DNA from: TMED27 sp037969235
GTDB lineage: Bacteria > Pseudomonadota > Alphaproteobacteria > Micavibrionales > Micavibrionaceae
Reading direction: 5' to 3'
DNA length: 64,000 nucleotides
Assembly (NCBI GenBank): GCA_037969235.1
Contig: JBBKXA010000091.1
Location: 16,302-80,301 of the forward strand
Below are positions 61,550 to 64,000 of this stretch, one piece after another. The notes beneath the pieces were generated by a model that saw only the letters and a program-made list of their open reading frames with translations, was not told the DNA's origin and did no database searches. The position numbers and the translations under genes are program-made. Position 1 is the first letter of the stretch; every line of letters starts with the position of its first letter.

Positions 61550-61591
61550 AAACGTTTGACACCATGTGCCGACAAGTTTAAAATTTAGCAT

Positions 61592-61646
61592 ATCGCGGCA
61601 TTTGAATAAGCAGCTTGCACCGCGTTAAACACAGCTAAAGCGCCGG
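61592..61646 (+). promoter_or_regulatory. SAM-II (SAM-alpha) riboswitch aptamer upstream of metE
   Basis: CGCGG (61594-61598) pairs with CCGCG (61620-61624) to form P1. The inner segment ATTTGAATAAGCAGCTTGCA and the 3' part TTAAACACAGCTAAAGCGCC match the conserved SAM-II pattern (GCTTGCA...CGCGTTAAACA...GCTAAAGCG) as I remember it from the SAM_alpha family. The pseudoknot would be made by the loop ATTTG region with the GCTAAA side. The aptamer ends about 110 bp before metE. Downstream is a GGATT/AATCC pairing and a CCCC/GGGG hairpin (61712-61729) that could be the expression platform. SAM would turn metE off. Confidence 0.85.
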
Positions 61647-61756
61647 ATATAGGATTGATCAAACTCGCTCAAATCCCCCCAAAAAATCAGGTGCTTTTAA
61701 TTTAATATAACCCCCTATATACTACGGGGCACGCTTAACATGAAAAAGGATATAAA

Positions 61757-64000
61757 ATGGTTTTAGCAACAAATCTTGGTTTCCCCCGTATCGGCGCGAT
61801 GCGTGAATTGAAAAAAGCAACCGAGAGCTATTGGAAAGGCAAAAGCACGCAAGACGATTTGTTAAAAATCGGCAAGGATTTGCGCGCGCAAAACTGGAAA
61901 TTGCAAAAAAATGCTGGAATTGACCATATCCCTTCAAATGATTTTGCCTATTATGATCAAATTTTAAGCATGACCGCCACGCTTGGCTTGATCCCAAAGC
62001 GCTACAAACACAGCGGTGACAATGTTGATCTCGACACATATTTCGCGATGGCACGCGGCGCGCAAAAAGACGGCTTAGACGTCACCGCCATGGAGATGAC
62101 CAAATGGTATGATACCAATTATCACTACATTGTGCCCGAATTTGAAAAAGGCATGAAACCCACACTCTCCAGCACAAAAATATTCGATGAATATGACGAA
62201 GCCAAAGCGCTGGGCATTCAAACACGACCCGTCATCGTTGGCCCCGCAACATTCACATTCCTCGGTAAGCCGCAATATGATGGCTTTGATCATGTAGAAT
62301 TCATGAAAACCTTGCTCCCCGTCTACAACGAAATCCTCGAAGGCCTCGCTCAGCGCGGCTGTGAGTGGGTGCAAATAGACGAGCCCGTCTTCTCTCTTGA
62401 TCTATGCGAAAAAGGACAAAACACAATTCGTAGCGCTTATGAAGGATTAACAAAGCCCAACGGCCTCAAAATCCTCGTCGCAACATATTTCGAAAGCCTG
62501 AAAGACAACGCAGAACTCGCGTTCAACTTGCCCGTTGATGGCATTCACATTGACCTATGCCGTGGGTCTGGCCGCGCCAACACAACCGCCAATGATGCAG
62601 ACCGCGATCTCGAACAAGCTTTATCGCTTATCGGCAGCACAAAAATCCTGTCTTTAGGCGTGGTTGACGGACGCAATATTTGGAAAAACAACATCCGCAT
62701 TTCTCTCGATAAAATCGAAAAAGCCGCTGAAAAGCTCGGCAGCGATCGCGTATTCGTCGCCGGCAGTTGCTCACTCCTGCACACCCCCGTAGATTTAAAT
62801 TCCGAACCCACATTGGATGAAGAACTCAAAAGCTGGATGGCCTTTGCCACACAAAAATTACATGAAATCGCATTAATCACCAAAGGCGCGAACAAAGGCC
62901 GCGAAAATATCGCCGCTGAGTTGGCCAAAAGCGAAAAAGCACAAGAAAACCGCAAAACCTCGACCCGCATTCATAACCGCGCCGTTGATGAACGCATCAA
63001 AAACATCAGCGATGATATGAAAGAACGTGCATCATCATTCGATAAACGCCAAGATATACAGCACAAAGCCCTTAACTTGCCGCTCTACCCGACCACGTCA
63101 ATCGGATCATTCCCCCAAACACAAGACATCCGTAAAGCACGTTCCGACTTTAAAAAGGGCGATCTTGATGAAGCCGCTTACAAAGAAGCTATGAAAGCCG
63201 AAATCCGCGAAGTCGTAAAATTCCAGCATGACATTGATATTGACGTGCTCGTGCATGGCGAACCTGAACGCAACGACATGGTTGAATATTTCGGCGAACA
63301 ACTCCAAGGCTTCGCATTCTCCAAATATGGTTGGGTGCAATCCTATGGAACACGTTGCGTCAAGCCGCCCATCATCTTCGGAGATGTTTCCCGCCCCAAA
63401 GCTATGACTGTGGAATGGAGCAAATACGCACAAAGCCTAACACAAAAAATCATGAAAGGGATGCTCACAGGGCCAATCACGATTTTGCAATGGTCATTTG
63501 TTCGTGACGATCAACCGCGCAACGACACCGCCCGTCAAATTGCGCTTGCCATCCGTGATGAAGTTTCTGATCTCGAAGCCGCAGGCATTAAAATGATTCA
63601 AATCGATGAAGCCGCATTCCGCGAAGGTCTGCCACTGCGCCGCAATGATTGGCAGGAATATCTGGATAACGCGGTGGAAAATTTCCGTCTGTCCTCCTGT
63701 GTCGTCACCGATGAAACGCAAATCCATACGCATATGTGTTATTCGGAATTCAACGATGTTATCGAATCCATCGCTGCCATGGACGCCGATGTGATCTCCA
63801 TTGAAACATCCCGCTCACAAATGGAGCTATTGGACGCTTTTGTGGACTTCAATTACCCTAACGAAATTGGGCCAGGCGTGTATGACATTCATTCCCCCCG
63901 CGTACCAGAAACACAAGAAATGGTCGACTTGCTTAACAAAGCCAAAGAAAACCTCGCCGAACGTCAAATCTGGGTTAACCCTGATTGCGGCTTAAAAACC
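61757..64000 (+). CDS. metE: Cobalamin-independent methionine synthase, 3' end outside window
   Basis: Transfers the methyl group of 5-methyl-tetrahydropteroyl-polyglutamate to homocysteine. The frame is open from ATG 61757 (after AAAAAGGATATAAA) to the right edge: 748 codons of a protein that is normally about 750-760 aa, so only the last few residues are cut. The C-terminal zinc ligands are all visible: His and Cys in HTHMCYS, Glu in SIETSRS, and Cys in NPDCGLKT at the edge. The N-terminal half begins NLGFPRIGAMRELKKA. Regulated by the SAM-II riboswitch ahead of it. Next to metF. Confidence 0.96.
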   Translation, partial: MVLATNLGFPRIGAMRELKKATESYWKGKSTQDDLLKIGKDLRAQNWKLQKNAGIDHIPSNDFAYYDQILSMTATLGLIPKRYKHSGDNVDLDTYFAMARGAQKDGLDVTAMEMTKWYDTNYHYIVPEFEKGMKPTLSSTKIFDEYDEAKALGIQTRPVIVGPATFTFLGKPQYDGFDHVEFMKTLLPVYNEILEGLAQRGCEWVQIDEPVFSLDLCEKGQNTIRSAYEGLTKPNGLKILVATYFESLKDNAELAFNLPVDGIHIDLCRGSGRANTTANDADRDLEQALSLIGSTKILSLGVVDGRNIWKNNIRISLDKIEKAAEKLGSDRVFVAGSCSLLHTPVDLNSEPTLDEELKSWMAFATQKLHEIALITKGANKGRENIAAELAKSEKAQENRKTSTRIHNRAVDERIKNISDDMKERASSFDKRQDIQHKALNLPLYPTTSIGSFPQTQDIRKARSDFKKGDLDEAAYKEAMKAEIREVVKFQHDIDIDVLVHGEPERNDMVEYFGEQLQGFAFSKYGWVQSYGTRCVKPPIIFGDVSRPKAMTVEWSKYAQSLTQKIMKGMLTGPITILQWSFVRDDQPRNDTARQIALAIRDEVSDLEAAGIKMIQIDEAAFREGLPLRRNDWQEYLDNAVENFRLSSCVVTDETQIHTHMCYSEFNDVIESIAAMDADVISIETSRSQMELLDAFVDFNYPNEIGPGVYDIHSPRVPETQEMVDLLNKAKENLAERQIWVNPDCGLKT

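Overview
The window looks like a chromosomal segment of an alphaproteobacterium with a fairly low G+C content (mid-40s % by eye). The evidence is the 1,597-residue NAD-glutamate dehydrogenase, a cox cluster with CtaB, CtaG, Surf1, DUF983 and a CoxF-like mini-protein, an IalB-family protein, a DivJ/PleC-like PAS histidine kinase, and a SAM-II (SAM-alpha) riboswitch ahead of metE. I cannot fix the order. The mix of a free-living core metabolism with DotA/TraY-type membrane proteins would suit the Rhodospirillales/Micavibrionales side of the class, but that is inference. I see no tRNA, rRNA, CRISPR array, insertion sequence or prophage. Coding density is high, and the longest gene-free stretches are below 300 bp.

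Layout. 1-4300: the end of a DUF1223 gene, then a leftward group dnaX-ybaB-ydfG-like-xthA, with the SRP RNA gene (ffs) just upstream of dnaX. 4367-8681: a DUF4197 lipoprotein, then an overlapping resB-ccsA-resA set encoding System II cytochrome c maturation, which is unusual for this class. 8783-15276: NAD-glutamate dehydrogenase, ubiA, rsmE. 15411-23012: the aa3-type cytochrome c oxidase cluster (coxB, coxA, ctaB, coxF-like, ctaG, coxC, DUF983, surf1), interrupted by two unrecognised genes. 23068-29499: leftward M23 peptidase, IalB-like protein, SpoU-type methyltransferase, aminotransferase and acetoacetyl-CoA synthetase. 29619-34168: DsbD/ScsB-like thiol reductase, exported redoxin, PAS histidine kinase.

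35376-44039 holds the most striking feature: three consecutive, full-length, diverged genes (999, 931 and 920 aa) of the DotA/TraY type, with no other type IV secretion gene in the window. They are followed by an L,D-transpeptidase. After that come threonine ammonia-lyase, rmuC, a prepilin-like protein, the classic rpmH-rnpA-yidD-yidC-engB block, ubiH, an APH(6)/Hur-type kinase, an O-antigen-ligase-like protein, hslU without hslV beside it, a 5'-truncated mazF remnant, guaA, metF, and a riboswitch-controlled metE that runs off the right edge.

Together the genes cover heme/copper respiration and its assembly (System II cytochrome c maturation, heme O synthesis, Cu delivery, ubiquinone synthesis), membrane-protein biogenesis (SRP RNA, YidC, YidD), envelope redox chemistry and peptidoglycan remodelling. 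The DotA-like array is a candidate envelope channel of unknown purpose.
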